DNA of 64,000 nucleotides, taken from NCBI RefSeq assembly GCF_030718935.1, contig NZ_CP132194.1, forward strand, positions 1,488,001-1,552,000, given 5' to 3'. This DNA is from Psychrobacter sp. M13 (lineage in GTDB: Bacteria > Pseudomonadota > Gammaproteobacteria > Pseudomonadales > Moraxellaceae). Under the pieces are notes generated by a model that did no database searches, had not been told where the DNA came from, and was given only the letters and a program-made list of their open reading frames with translations. Position numbers and translations under genes: made by a program. Below are positions 17,784 to 26,781 of the stretch, piece after piece; position 1 is the stretch's first letter, and each line of letters begins with the position of its first letter.

Positions 17784-18665
17784 CTATTCAGAAAGCAGCG
17801 CTAAAAACTCTGCTTTTTCATCTTCTGGCATGTTAGTTAATGGCACCCGTACTGAGCCCACATCAACGCTACCTTTTAAGCAGCCTGCTTTAGCTTTTTG
17901 GTTATAATTACCTGATTCCATAGAATGAATAGCAGGATAAATCTCACTCATAATTTGCTTAGCTTTGTCCCAATCACCTTGTTGAGTTGCATTGAAAAGC
18001 GCTACTTGTTCTTCTGGAAACACATTTGCTGCGCCAGCTATCCAGCTCTTGGCGCCCCAAAAGAAGAAATCAACCGGCTGATCATCACAGCCGCACACCA
18101 CTTCAAAGTTTTCAAAATTAGCCTGCAACATACGTAGGGCATGACTAAAGTCACCGCTACTTTCTTTTACACCAACGATGTTAGGGTGTTTGGCTAAATG
18201 GGCAACGGTATCAAACTCAATAGCAACGCCGACACGATCAGGGAAGTTATACATGATGATTGGCAGCTCGCTGGCGTCCGCGACTTTTTCAAAGTGAGCG
18301 ATGATGCCATCTTGCTCAGGCAAGCTATAAGGCGTAGCAGAGAGCATAAGGCCGTCATAACCTAAGGCTTTGGCTTGTGCAGCAAGTTCAATAGAGTGGT
18401 TAGTCGATAAGCTATTGATACCTGCAATCAGAGTGACTTTATTTTCAGCACCTTTTTCTTTGGCAGCCTCGGCGATAGTAGTCAACACCAGCTCGCGCTC
18501 TGCTGCCGAAAAGGTATAGTATTCCCCTGTGGTACCGCAAGCGACGATACCGGCTACGCCCTTGTCGATAAAAGCTTCGACCAGTGTCGTTAATTTTTGC
18601 GCATCAACGTCGCCGTTATTGTCGAAAGGGGTAACGATTGGGACTAAAATTCCATTTATATTCAT
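17784..18665 (-). CDS. DapA-family lyase, probable pyrroline-4-hydroxy-2-carboxylate deaminase
   Basis: This 293-residue TIM-barrel protein belongs to the dihydrodipicolinate synthase / N-acetylneuraminate lyase family. It has GTTGEYYT at 44-51, the tyrosine of MYNFPDRVG (Y139) and the Schiff-base lysine K167 in GVKESSGD. True DapA is possible by family, but the location between a D-hydroxyproline oxidase gene and a semialdehyde dehydrogenase gene points to the deaminase. That enzyme converts delta-1-pyrroline-4-hydroxy-2-carboxylate to 2-oxoglutarate semialdehyde and ammonia. A ribosome-binding site AAGGATAG precedes the ATG. It is the third gene of the operon. Confidence 0.85.
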   Translation of the reverse strand: MNINGILVPIVTPFDNNGDVDAQKLTTLVEAFIDKGVAGIVACGTTGEYYTFSAAERELVLTTIAEAAKEKGAENKVTLIAGINSLSTNHSIELAAQAKALGYDGLMLSATPYSLPEQDGIIAHFEKVADASELPIIMYNFPDRVGVAIEFDTVAHLAKHPNIVGVKESSGDFSHALRMLQANFENFEVVCGCDDQPVDFFFWGAKSWIAGAANVFPEEQVALFNATQQGDWDKAKQIMSEIYPAIHSMESGNYNQKAKAGCLKGSVDVGSVRVPLTNMPEDEKAEFLALLSE

Positions 18666-18757
18666 GAGACTATCCTTATTGGTGTTGATCTGATGGGTAA
18701 TGATTCAATAATGAATCGGTTGGTTTTTGCTTGGTTCATAACCGTTTGGTAAGCAGC

Positions 18758-20005
18758 TTATTTAAAGCGAGCAAGTTGATACGGTTTTGGATCGATAGTA
18801 TGTTCTTCATCAAAATAGTATTCGGCAATCATTTGCGCACTAACGACAGCTTGCGTTAAGCCTAAATGCTGATGACCAAAGCTCAAAAGTACGCGCTCGA
18901 TTTTGTCGATAACCGGTAAGGAGTCTGCAGTCGATGGCCGAAACCCCATCCAAGGCTTGCTGTCAGTAGCATTTAATGGGCTGTTAAGCATTGGCTGCGC
19001 TAGGCTTAATAGCACCTGAGCACGTTCCATGTTGGCAGGTGCCTCAAGTCCTGCGTATTCCACCGTGCCAGCCAAACGCAAGCCTTCTTGCATTGGCGTC
19101 ATGATAAATCGTCTATCCATACTTGACACTGGTATCTGTAAACGTGCGCTTTCATGCGGTAGCATTAAATGATAACCACGCTCGGTATCTAAAGGCACAT
19201 TTATGCCCGTGAGCTGCTTGGCAAGCATTTTAGAGTGCGCACCTGCTGATAGCATGACCTTGGAGGCGATCATAGCGCCTTGACTGGTCTTCAAGTGGAT
19301 ACCGTCCACGCTGTGTGTCGCATCAAGAACTCGGCAGTGCTCAACGATATGTCCACCCAGCTGTCTAAAGGTGACGGTCAACTGGTTGATGACAGCTGTT
19401 AAGTTGGTAATATGTCCGGTATCAGGGAAAAATAATGCATTAAGCTGATTGTCTTGTAAGGCGGGCTCACGTTCTAATAAGGCTTCTTTGGTCAACCATT
19501 CATTAGTTACGCCAATATCATTAAGACGTTTGCCATGGGCGATTAAAGGATTGACGCTGTTAGGGTTTTCAATGGTCAATAGTGAGCCTTGCCCCTTTAC
19601 CCAATCCTTAAGTTGCCACTGATTTGCAAAATCTTGCCATGCTTGTAGGCTGTTTTGGTTTAAGCTCGACAAGGCTTGATGAATACGCTCAAATGGCTCT
19701 GCACGCATATTCAGTAATAGCTGCATTGCCCATGGCATCAAGCGTGGGAGGTAACGCCAGTCTAGTCGCAGCGGTCCTGCTGGATTGAATAACATAGCTG
19801 GAATATGGCGTAGCATGCTAGCATCAGCAATCGGGAATACTTGCTCCGTTGCAATGTGCCCAGCATTACCACAGGACGCGCCTTGTCCTATCTCATTTGC
19901 TTCAAGCAATGTTACCTTCACACCTCGTGCTTGCAACTTTACCGCAGTAGTTAGGCCAATAATGCCACCACCAATAATATGTAAGTCGAAGTCTAGGGTA
20001 GTCAT
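18758..20005 (-). CDS. FAD-dependent D-amino acid (D-hydroxyproline) dehydrogenase, DadA-like
   Basis: The 415-residue flavoprotein starts with MTTLDFDLHIIGGGIIGL, containing the dinucleotide-binding GxGxxG. It keeps the DAO-family blocks SCGNAGHIA, DWRYLPRLMPWA and a C-terminal GHQHLGLTQA segment that closes the FAD site. Context suggests that it oxidises cis-4-hydroxy-D-proline to delta-1-pyrroline-4-hydroxy-2-carboxylate, passing electrons to the respiratory chain. Plain D-alanine dehydrogenase activity cannot be excluded. ATG 20005 is preferred to an upstream TTG because of its distance to GAGAAT. A related but broken copy lies at 13037-14294. Confidence 0.88.
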   Translation of the reverse strand: MTTLDFDLHIIGGGIIGLTTAVKLQARGVKVTLLEANEIGQGASCGNAGHIATEQVFPIADASMLRHIPAMLFNPAGPLRLDWRYLPRLMPWAMQLLLNMRAEPFERIHQALSSLNQNSLQAWQDFANQWQLKDWVKGQGSLLTIENPNSVNPLIAHGKRLNDIGVTNEWLTKEALLEREPALQDNQLNALFFPDTGHITNLTAVINQLTVTFRQLGGHIVEHCRVLDATHSVDGIHLKTSQGAMIASKVMLSAGAHSKMLAKQLTGINVPLDTERGYHLMLPHESARLQIPVSSMDRRFIMTPMQEGLRLAGTVEYAGLEAPANMERAQVLLSLAQPMLNSPLNATDSKPWMGFRPSTADSLPVIDKIERVLLSFGHQHLGLTQAVVSAQMIAEYYFDEEHTIDPKPYQLARFK

Positions 20006-20072
20006 AAATATTCTCAATATTACTTAAATGGTGCTACGCGCTTATAGTTTCTGGCTTATTGAAGTCAATTTA

Positions 20073-21059
20073 TTAAGGTTGTATACCCCATTTATAAGGG
20101 TCGTCTTTTTGTACGATAAGTGTCGTCTCAGCACAAACATAAGCATGACCACAAATCGTTGGTAAAATAGTATTGTCAGGGTAAGTCATACCAGATGCGT
20201 TTTTGAGGTTTGCCACATACTGGTAGCTACCAGTAAATACGCTCCCAATGACACCTTGTTGCTGCCATAACTGCTCGGGAGCAAGTTTGTTGTCAGCAGC
20301 TAGACAGGCAAGTTTGGCGCTAGTACCAGTACCACAAGGGGAGCGGTCATAAGCAGCGCCTGGGCACAAGACAAAGTTTCTACTGTCGACTTGCGTATCT
20401 TCGCTATCTGCGAACAACTCAATGTGGTCAATCTCGCTACCGTTTTCGCCCGTGATGTTGGCAGCGATCAATGCTTGCTTAATTTGCATAGTTATTTGAG
20501 TGAGTTGTTTGACATTGCAGGCTTTAATATCTTGCCCATGCTCACTGACTAAAAAGAACCAATTGCCACCCCATGCGATATCACCTTGGATGAGTCCCAG
20601 CTCAGGAACGTCTACTGTTACTTGTTTTTTATAACGATAAGAGGGGACGTTTTGAACGCTACAGCTGCTATCTTCATGGAGCGTGGCTTGGACTAAACCC
20701 ACAGGAGTCTCAAGCCAATGCACGCCAGCAGTTATTTTTTTTTGATATGCTAAGGAGACGATAACGCCAATAGTGCCATGGCCGCACATACCCAAATATC
20801 CAGAGTTATTGAAGAAAATAACACTAGCTACCGCTTTAGGATTTATTGCAGGGAACAGCAGGGCGCCAACAAGCACATCATTACCGCGTGGCTCTAGAAT
20901 GATACTTTGACGCAAATGATCAAAGTTTTGTTTGAAGTATTGCAGCTTGTCTTGAATAGTGCTGCCGATGAGATCAGGGAAACCATCATAAACCATACGC
21001 GTAGGCTCACCGCCAGTATGTGAGTCAATGATTTTGAAATTAAATAGTGTAGAGACCAT
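20073..21059 (-). CDS. 4-hydroxyproline 2-epimerase (proline racemase family)
   Basis: The 328-residue protein belongs to the proline racemase family, which inverts C2 of proline or hydroxyproline without a cofactor using two cysteines. Both are present: C92 in [10 protein letters not shown] and C242 in [11 protein letters not shown]. Having both argues for an epimerase and against the dehydratase branch, where one is a threonine. The opening [11 protein letters not shown] is the usual N-terminal motif. As first gene of an operon that continues with an oxidase, a deaminase and an aldehyde dehydrogenase, it would start catabolism by turning trans-4-hydroxy-L-proline into cis-4-hydroxy-D-proline. 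A ribosome-binding site (AGGAC) lies upstream. Confidence 0.92.
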   Translation of the reverse strand: MVSTLFNFKIIDSHTGGEPTRMVYDGFPDLIGSTIQDKLQYFKQNFDHLRQSIILEPRGNDVLVGALLFPAINPKAVASVIFFNNSGYLGMCGHGTIGVIVSLAYQKKITAGVHWLETPVGLVQATLHEDSSCSVQNVPSYRYKKQVTVDVPELGLIQGDIAWGGNWFFLVSEHGQDIKACNVKQLTQITMQIKQALIAANITGENGSEIDHIELFADSEDTQVDSRNFVLCPGAAYDRSPCGTGTSAKLACLAADNKLAPEQLWQQQGVIGSVFTGSYQYVANLKNASGMTYPDNTILPTICGHAYVCAETTLIVQKDDPYKWGIQP

Positions 21060-21403
21060 GACCGACGTCCTAATTCATCCGTGAAAAAATTGCATTCCAT
21101 TATTGTTCCTTAGACCTGATCGTCACTTTTTTATAGGGAATAACAAGTGACTTATGATTGAGGTCTATCAATAGAATGGACTTTTTTAAATGTATCGTCT
21201 TGCTGTTTTTTGATGAAAAAATGCGTACTTCTGCATAGTGGGTCGGTGTACACTAGAAGAGGTTTTGACTGAAATTAAATGAACAATTGTTTATTAAAAG
21301 TGGTGTAGCGATAGCTGGTCTTATATGATGGCTATATAGCAGTAGTATCATTCGTTAATAAAAAACTGTTTTACTAATGCCATTGATACGACAAGGAGTA
21401 GGT
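21060..21403. promoter_or_regulatory. Divergent promoter region of hydroxyproline operon and regulator, with nested inverted repeats
   Basis: These 344 bases separate the epimerase gene (minus) from the AraC-type regulator (plus) and must hold both promoters. Three nested arms share a centre near 21138. TCCATT at 21096-21101 faces AATGGA at 21175-21180, TAGACCT at 21111-21117 faces AGGTCTA at 21161-21167, and GTCACTT at 21122-21128 faces AAGTGAC at 21145-21151. Such an array is a good candidate for the regulator's binding site or for a structured leader. No clear sigma70 boxes stand out. Confidence 0.6.
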
Positions 21404-22219
21404 ATGAGTAGTCATTCTGTAGAAAGTTCAGCGCTTACCAGGCTTCCAGTGTCATTGTCACAGAGCATGGCAGATTACAATCCAGACAGTAGCGAGGTAT
21501 TCACTGGTAGTGTTTCGCTTTTGCTGCCTTTGTTCGATACGCTTTCCAACGTAGTTTTTTTTGTAAAGGACGAGCAGGCACGGTATCAACTTGCGAATAA
21601 GACCTTGTTGAAACGCTGTAAATTGCATAAGCATGAGGAAATTATTGGTTTTACCTCAGAACAGATGTTCTCTCACCAACAAAGTAAAGATTATATTTTG
21701 CAAGATAAAAAGGTGTTACAAGAAGGCAAGGTGATAGTTGATAACTTAGAGCTCCATAGCTATGCATCAGGAAAACTCGGTTGGTGTATCACCAATAAAC
21801 TGCCTATTTATGATAAGAAGCAACAGATTATCGCAATGGTAGGCATATCAGTTGATATTGATGAAGATAACGAGCGCATTTTACGCAAGCATGCGCGTTT
21901 GGCTGCGGTGGCCCAGTTTGTGCGTAATCACCTTGATCAGAAAATACATATCTCGCAGTTGGCGGAGTTAGCCAATCTCAGCTTATCGCAATTAGAGCGG
22001 ACGTTCAAAGCAGTACTGAACATGTCACCATTACAGTTTGTCCAAAAGATCCGCTTAGAGTACGCGATTAAATTGTTAGCGATGCCTGAGATGTCAGTGA
22101 CTCAAATATCATTAAACTGTGGCTATAGTGATCATAGTGCTTTCAGCCGCCAGTTCAAACAGTTTACAGGAATGTCGCCTACGCAGTTTCGTCAAGTACA
22201 TCTATCGATAATACGCTGA
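21404..22219 (+). CDS. AraC-family regulator with PAS domain
   Basis: The 271-residue protein has an N-terminal PAS-type sensor (about residues 40-155, with NVVFFVKDEQARYQLANK and GWCITNKLPIYD). A C-terminal AraC double helix-turn-helix follows (about 175-268, with ISQLAELANLSLSQLERTFK and the second helix NCGYSDHSAFSRQFK). It most likely senses hydroxyproline or an intermediate and controls the divergently transcribed operon; that is inference from position. The ATG at 21404 is chosen over one at 21377 because AAGGAG lies five bases before it. Confidence 0.85.
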   Translation: MSSHSVESSALTRLPVSLSQSMADYNPDSSEVFTGSVSLLLPLFDTLSNVVFFVKDEQARYQLANKTLLKRCKLHKHEEIIGFTSEQMFSHQQSKDYILQDKKVLQEGKVIVDNLELHSYASGKLGWCITNKLPIYDKKQQIIAMVGISVDIDEDNERILRKHARLAAVAQFVRNHLDQKIHISQLAELANLSLSQLERTFKAVLNMSPLQFVQKIRLEYAIKLLAMPEMSVTQISLNCGYSDHSAFSRQFKQFTGMSPTQFRQVHLSIIR

Positions 22220-22271
22220 ATATTGATTAGGACGTCCAGATAGTGACATACTCAAGGTTAATACTACCCAT

Positions 22272-22307
22272 AAAAAAGCCCTCGATACTGTTACATAAAC
22301 GAGGGCT
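22272..22307 (-). terminator. Terminator of ggt
   Basis: AGCCCTCG (22277-22284) pairs with CGAGGGCT (22300-22307). On the minus strand the stem is followed by six T residues, so it terminates the gamma-glutamyltransferase transcript. On the plus strand there is no T run, so it is weak for the AraC gene. Confidence 0.8.
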
Positions 22308-22413
22308 AATATAATCGTAATTAGTACTACTGCGTGTCTAGTAATTCAGTCAACAGCATAAGTGCCTATTCTTAGCAATATTTAGTCCTCTACATTCAAG
22401 TTAGGGACATTTA

Positions 22414-24330
22414 CTAATACCCAACCACAGCCGCATCGACGATACGTGGGTCAGATGAGCCGTAGACACCGTTTGGCGTTATCATAATCGACTGAGTCGA
22501 GCCCATGGCAGCTTTTGGACTGATCGTATGGCCCATTGATTCAAGCTTTTTGACGGTGTCGATATTTAACGCTTTTTCGATGCGAATCTCATCTGGCAAC
22601 CATTGGTCGTGAATGCGAGGTGCATGAGTGGCCTCAGCGATATTCATATCATGGTCGATGACGTTTGATAGGATTTGGGTGACGGTGGTGATGATACGAC
22701 TACCACCTGGGCTACCTGTGACGATATAAGGCTTGCTGTCTTTGAACACTAAAGTAGGGCTCATAGAAGACAAGGGGCGCTTATCGCCTTCGACCGCATT
22801 GGCTTCACCGCCAAGTAACCCATAACCATTAGGCACGCCCGGCTTAGCAGAGAAATCATCCATTTCATTATTCAATAAAATTCCTGTTCCTTCAGCGACT
22901 AATCCAGTGCCATAAGAGAAGTTCAACGTATAAGTATTGGCTATCGCATTGCCATCTTTATCCACGATAGAGAAATGCGTGGTTTGGTCACTTTCATAAG
23001 GCAGAGGGTTGTTGGCTTTAATCGTCGCGGCTGGCGTGGCTTTATTTGGATCAATTAAGGTGCGCAGTTTGTCTGCATAAGCTTGAGAGGTGAGACCGCT
23101 GGCAGGTACGTCGACAAAGTCTGAGTCACCTAAGTACTCCGCTCGATCTGCATAAGCCAATTGCATCGCCTCAGCCATTAAGTGGATGGTCTGGGCGCTG
23201 TTTTGTCCATAGTCTTTGAGCGGATAGCCTTCTAAAATATTCAAAATCTGGATGATATGAATACCACCAGAAGAAGGCGGTGGCATCGAGACAATCTCGT
23301 AGCCACGATAATTGCCTTTGACTGGCTCGCGGGCGATTGCTTTATAATCGCTCAAATCCTGCAAGCTCATCAGGCCGCCTGCTTCGTTGACTGCTTTGAC
23401 CAATTTTTGAGCGGTTTCTCCCTTGTAGAATCCATCGGCGCCTTGCGCGGCTATCAGCTTTAGCGAGCGGGCAAGCTCTGGCTGCTTTAAGCGCTCTCCG
23501 GGTTGATAGGCGCTGCCATCGGCTTTAAAAAACACCTTCTTAGTGCTGGGCCATTTTTGTAAACGGTCACTTAAGGCTTCTAATGATTCAGACAGTCCTG
23601 CAGTCACTTCAATGCCATCTTCTGCTAACGCAATCGCTGGTGCCATGACTTTTCCGCGGCTCATCGTGCCGTGATCATCTAACGCTTTGAGCAGTCCTGC
23701 GACAGTGCCGGGCACGCCAACGGCTAAGCCATGATAGCGAGATAAGTCACTGACGGCGTTGCCTTCCTCATCGAGATACATATCACGAGTGGCGCTACTG
23801 GGCGCTTTTTCACGGTAATCGAGTGCCACGGTTTTGTCTTGCTTGGCATCATAAATCATCATAAAACCACCACCGCCGATATTACCAGCACGGGGCAGAG
23901 TGACAGCTAAGGCAAAGCCAACTGCGACGCCTGCATCGACCGCATTACCGCCCTCTTTCAAAATCTTTAAGCCAATATCTGAAGCGAGCGCTTCTTGCGT
24001 GGCAACCATGCCATTCTTTGCCCAAACGGGATGATGAATCGCATCCGCAGAGTAGATGGCTTGATCCGTTTTAGCCGTTGTGTTGGGTATTTTCTTTAGA
24101 CTATCAGGCGCTGCAACAGTAATGCGCTGAGTTTCAGAAAGTATCGTTGGTGCGTCAGTCATGATCGCTAGATTTATGGCGCTAGTATTTATCGAAGTGG
24201 TATTGATAGTGTCTTGAGTAGGTTGAGCGGCATGAGCAGGTAGGTGAACTAAAACCGCACTACTAATAATAACAATAGCGGCTTTAATAGTCGTTCGGTT
24301 TTGCTTAATTTTTAGGGTTGATTTATGCAT
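22414..24330 (-). CDS. ggt: Gamma-glutamyltransferase (periplasmic)
   Basis: The 638-residue precursor of an N-terminal nucleophile hydrolase that cleaves the gamma-glutamyl bond of glutathione and related peptides. A signal peptide is evident (hydrophobic core AAIVIISSAVLVHLPAHA, cut after AHA). The large-subunit part contains GGNAVDAGVAVGFAL and GGGGFMM-type glycine-rich segments. Self-cleavage occurs before the threonine in QTTHFSIVD near residue 450, releasing the small subunit with NNEMDDFS and GSPGGSRI motifs that form the active site. Residues 35-80 are a longer linker than in E. coli. The gene is monocistronic and has AAGGA upstream of the ATG. Confidence 0.93.
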   Translation of the reverse strand: MHKSTLKIKQNRTTIKAAIVIISSAVLVHLPAHAAQPTQDTINTTSINTSAINLAIMTDAPTILSETQRITVAAPDSLKKIPNTTAKTDQAIYSADAIHHPVWAKNGMVATQEALASDIGLKILKEGGNAVDAGVAVGFALAVTLPRAGNIGGGGFMMIYDAKQDKTVALDYREKAPSSATRDMYLDEEGNAVSDLSRYHGLAVGVPGTVAGLLKALDDHGTMSRGKVMAPAIALAEDGIEVTAGLSESLEALSDRLQKWPSTKKVFFKADGSAYQPGERLKQPELARSLKLIAAQGADGFYKGETAQKLVKAVNEAGGLMSLQDLSDYKAIAREPVKGNYRGYEIVSMPPPSSGGIHIIQILNILEGYPLKDYGQNSAQTIHLMAEAMQLAYADRAEYLGDSDFVDVPASGLTSQAYADKLRTLIDPNKATPAATIKANNPLPYESDQTTHFSIVDKDGNAIANTYTLNFSYGTGLVAEGTGILLNNEMDDFSAKPGVPNGYGLLGGEANAVEGDKRPLSSMSPTLVFKDSKPYIVTGSPGGSRIITTVTQILSNVIDHDMNIAEATHAPRIHDQWLPDEIRIEKALNIDTVKKLESMGHTISPKAAMGSTQSIMITPNGVYGSSDPRIVDAAVVGY

Positions 24331-24710
24331 CGCAAAATCCTTTTACGGATGAGAAGAGAGTGACTAATTTACTATTAATACTTGGTATCATTCGTTTAAT
24401 GACAGGTTCAGAGTAGCAGTATAAAAGCGTAACGGCTAGAAATTAAATAAGGTTAAGCCTTTGTTGTGAATGATCTGATATAAAATGCATAGTATATCTT
24501 TCAGCAGTGGCTACTTATTATCTCTTCATGATTTACGATCGTCTTTAGCGTGGCTTAAGGATGTGCTGCTTTTACTGTTAAAGAATTTTTATCAATACGA
24601 GATGAATATACCTTACTTTTTAATTACTAAAATGTAATCTTATGTGTTATAAATAAAAGTGTTATTAGCATAACTAAAATATCTATTATTCGATAAACAT
24701 AAGGGTTTTT
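24331..24710. other. Divergent intergenic region between ggt and the lipoprotein gene
   Basis: The 380-base AT-rich spacer must contain the promoters of ggt (minus) and the first GYD lipoprotein (plus). I see no gene, strong palindrome or convincing promoter boxes in it. Confidence 0.5.
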
Positions 24711-26723
24711 ATGTCATTGCCTATTCAGCACTCTTTGGTTAAAAAACAAGCATCCCACCTTGAACCTATTAAAAACAATAAGCATAAAACCCTTTCACTA
24801 GCAGTCTGTGCCGTGATGCTTGGTAGCACTGTGTTAGTAGGCTGTCAATCCAATCCTACACCAATCAAAAACAGTGGCAAAGCTATGATTGATTTCAGTG
24901 TCGCCGATAGCCGTCAAAATCAAGCCCAAGCGCAGAGCTTTAATACGGCACTTAATGCTAATGATGAGCGTTATGAGCAGCTATTTGATCAAAGCCAATT
25001 TCCTAGTACAGAAACCCAAGCCAAAACTCGATTAATAAAAGCCATACGCCAGCATTTAGCGACAGAGCAAGTTGCCGTAGCGCAAGCGCGTTATTATTCA
25101 ACGCCTTTTATTAAGTCCGATAGCATTGACGCAGGATCTACTAGTCTACTCAAGACAGTTATTGAACTCTATGCTTATAATGCTGAAAATCAAAGCTATA
25201 GCGATTATGATGATGCAGAAGACGATAGTTATTATGAAGAAAGCGTCTACGAAGAGGATGAGTTAGAAAGTGATAGCCGAGTGGACGCAGCAGACGAGGT
25301 GGTCGTTGTAGAGCCCGACGCTGATGACTATGACGCCGCGCTTGAATATGATGCTGAGGGTTATGATGAGTATGGTTATGACTACGATGGCTACGATAGA
25401 GATGGCTATGACTATGATGGTTATGATTATTATGGCTATGATATAAACGGCTACGATTATGAAGGCTATGATGAATACGGTTATGATCAAGATGGTGACT
25501 ATGGCTATAGCTCGGACGACGATTATGAAGATAGCGGCATAAAGGATAAGCTTGATAAATTAAACCCAAAAGGGTTATTAAAGAGCTATGAGGCGATGCA
25601 AATTCAAAAGCAGCAAGCGAGCACTAACAAAGATAGTGTCACTGCAAATGAGCCTTTGACAGGTATGCTTGGCAGCATGTTGGGTATGCTGGATCGTACC
25701 CCTGAGCAAGTTCAAGCGATGAATGCTTATCAATACAAAAACTTAACCTTCAATAGTGTGAGTCACTATAAGCCTGAGCAAAAACAACTGCAGAGTGTCT
25801 ATAGCTACGACTACCTAACGCCAACGCTTAGCTCATCGATACAAATACCGCTAGCACTGGATTTTAAAGACAGCCGTATCACTCTTGATCCCTCGGCATT
25901 GATGCCGCTAGCGGCTTTGCTCAATCCTGAACATACGCCGCTACCCAACGAGATGACAGCACATACGGTAGATTTTGGTCTGCCTGAGAGTATAACCTCG
26001 CAGCTGCCTTTTGAGGTGATATATGATGCGCTCATCAGTGCGGTACAAGAGGGTATGGCGGAGCTGCCTGAGGACAACTTCAGTGCTATAGATATCAAAG
26101 GTGATGCCTTTGCAAAAGAGGTAGGGGCCACGCGCGCAGTAAAGGTCTATTTTGGCAGTAAGCAAAGCGGTGAGTTGCTCGGTAAAGTCCTTAAACACTT
26201 CAGCCAGTCACTAGATAGCTATGTACAGGCCAATCCTGATAAGTATCCTGATGATGCTGTGCTCAGCCGTGCTATTGCCAAAATCCAGCTCTATAATAAA
26301 GGCTACCAAAGCGCCGATATAGGGTCGCTGATGCAGCTGATAGAGGCGATCGGCCCTCTGTCATTTAACCAAGTCAATTACTATTATCTGGACAGCTCAG
26401 ATCGCCTGCTCGCCAAGCAACAACGCCTCAATATAGGTGGCGATCTGTTCGGTCAACAGACGGCTATGCTCAATCAAGTACGCTACGATAAAGCCCAGTT
26501 TAATCAGCATACACTAACACCATTATTAACGCAGTCTTTTGGTGTGAATGCTGCGCCTGCAATAGATGGCAATGCTTGGCTTGACGATCAGCGTTTTCAA
26601 AAAGAGAGACTCTCGCAAGCGCGTTATGCTCGCTATAGTTATGACGATAGTGACTATGACTCTTATAATGATGTCACTGAAGACGTTGCTGATGCTTATG
26701 AAAGTGACACTGATAACGATTAA
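24711..26723 (+). CDS. Large acidic lipoprotein with nine GYDxx pentapeptide repeats
   Basis: I do not recognise a named family. The 670-residue protein has a long basic n-region, a hydrophobic stretch and a lipobox LVGC with Cys45, so it should be a lipoprotein. Residues 160-216 are acidic. Residues 217-261 are nine consecutive GYDxx units (such as GYDEY, GYDYD, GYDRD), followed by an acidic DDD segment. From about 300 to 640 there is a mixed alpha/beta domain without membrane segments. The C-terminus is again Asp/Tyr-rich (YDDSDYDSYND). A second lipoprotein with the same plan follows 58 bases later, sharing the segment DE-V/I-VVVE, so the pair is likely paralogous. Function is unknown; an exposed or metal-binding Asp/Tyr tract is only a guess. 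Confidence 0.8.
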   Translation: MSLPIQHSLVKKQASHLEPIKNNKHKTLSLAVCAVMLGSTVLVGCQSNPTPIKNSGKAMIDFSVADSRQNQAQAQSFNTALNANDERYEQLFDQSQFPSTETQAKTRLIKAIRQHLATEQVAVAQARYYSTPFIKSDSIDAGSTSLLKTVIELYAYNAENQSYSDYDDAEDDSYYEESVYEEDELESDSRVDAADEVVVVEPDADDYDAALEYDAEGYDEYGYDYDGYDRDGYDYDGYDYYGYDINGYDYEGYDEYGYDQDGDYGYSSDDDYEDSGIKDKLDKLNPKGLLKSYEAMQIQKQQASTNKDSVTANEPLTGMLGSMLGMLDRTPEQVQAMNAYQYKNLTFNSVSHYKPEQKQLQSVYSYDYLTPTLSSSIQIPLALDFKDSRITLDPSALMPLAALLNPEHTPLPNEMTAHTVDFGLPESITSQLPFEVIYDALISAVQEGMAELPEDNFSAIDIKGDAFAKEVGATRAVKVYFGSKQSGELLGKVLKHFSQSLDSYVQANPDKYPDDAVLSRAIAKIQLYNKGYQSADIGSLMQLIEAIGPLSFNQVNYYYLDSSDRLLAKQQRLNIGGDLFGQQTAMLNQVRYDKAQFNQHTLTPLLTQSFGVNAAPAIDGNAWLDDQRFQKERLSQARYARYSYDDSDYDSYNDVTEDVADAYESDTDND

Positions 26724-26781
26724 AGATGATAAGAGTCATTCAAAAGTCAATATATCAGAGTAACGCATTTAAGGATAAATA

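Noticed and set aside
20894..21100. A 68-codon frame on the minus strand overlapping the start of the epimerase gene.
   Set aside because: It overlaps the epimerase coding region in another frame and has no homology; it is most likely a chance frame.
25159..25569. Open frames on the minus strand opposite the GYDxx repeats, rich in His, Arg and Ser or in Ile and Val.
   Set aside because: They are mirror frames created by the 15-base repeat of the lipoprotein gene on the other strand; they have no ribosome-binding site and no recognisable domain.
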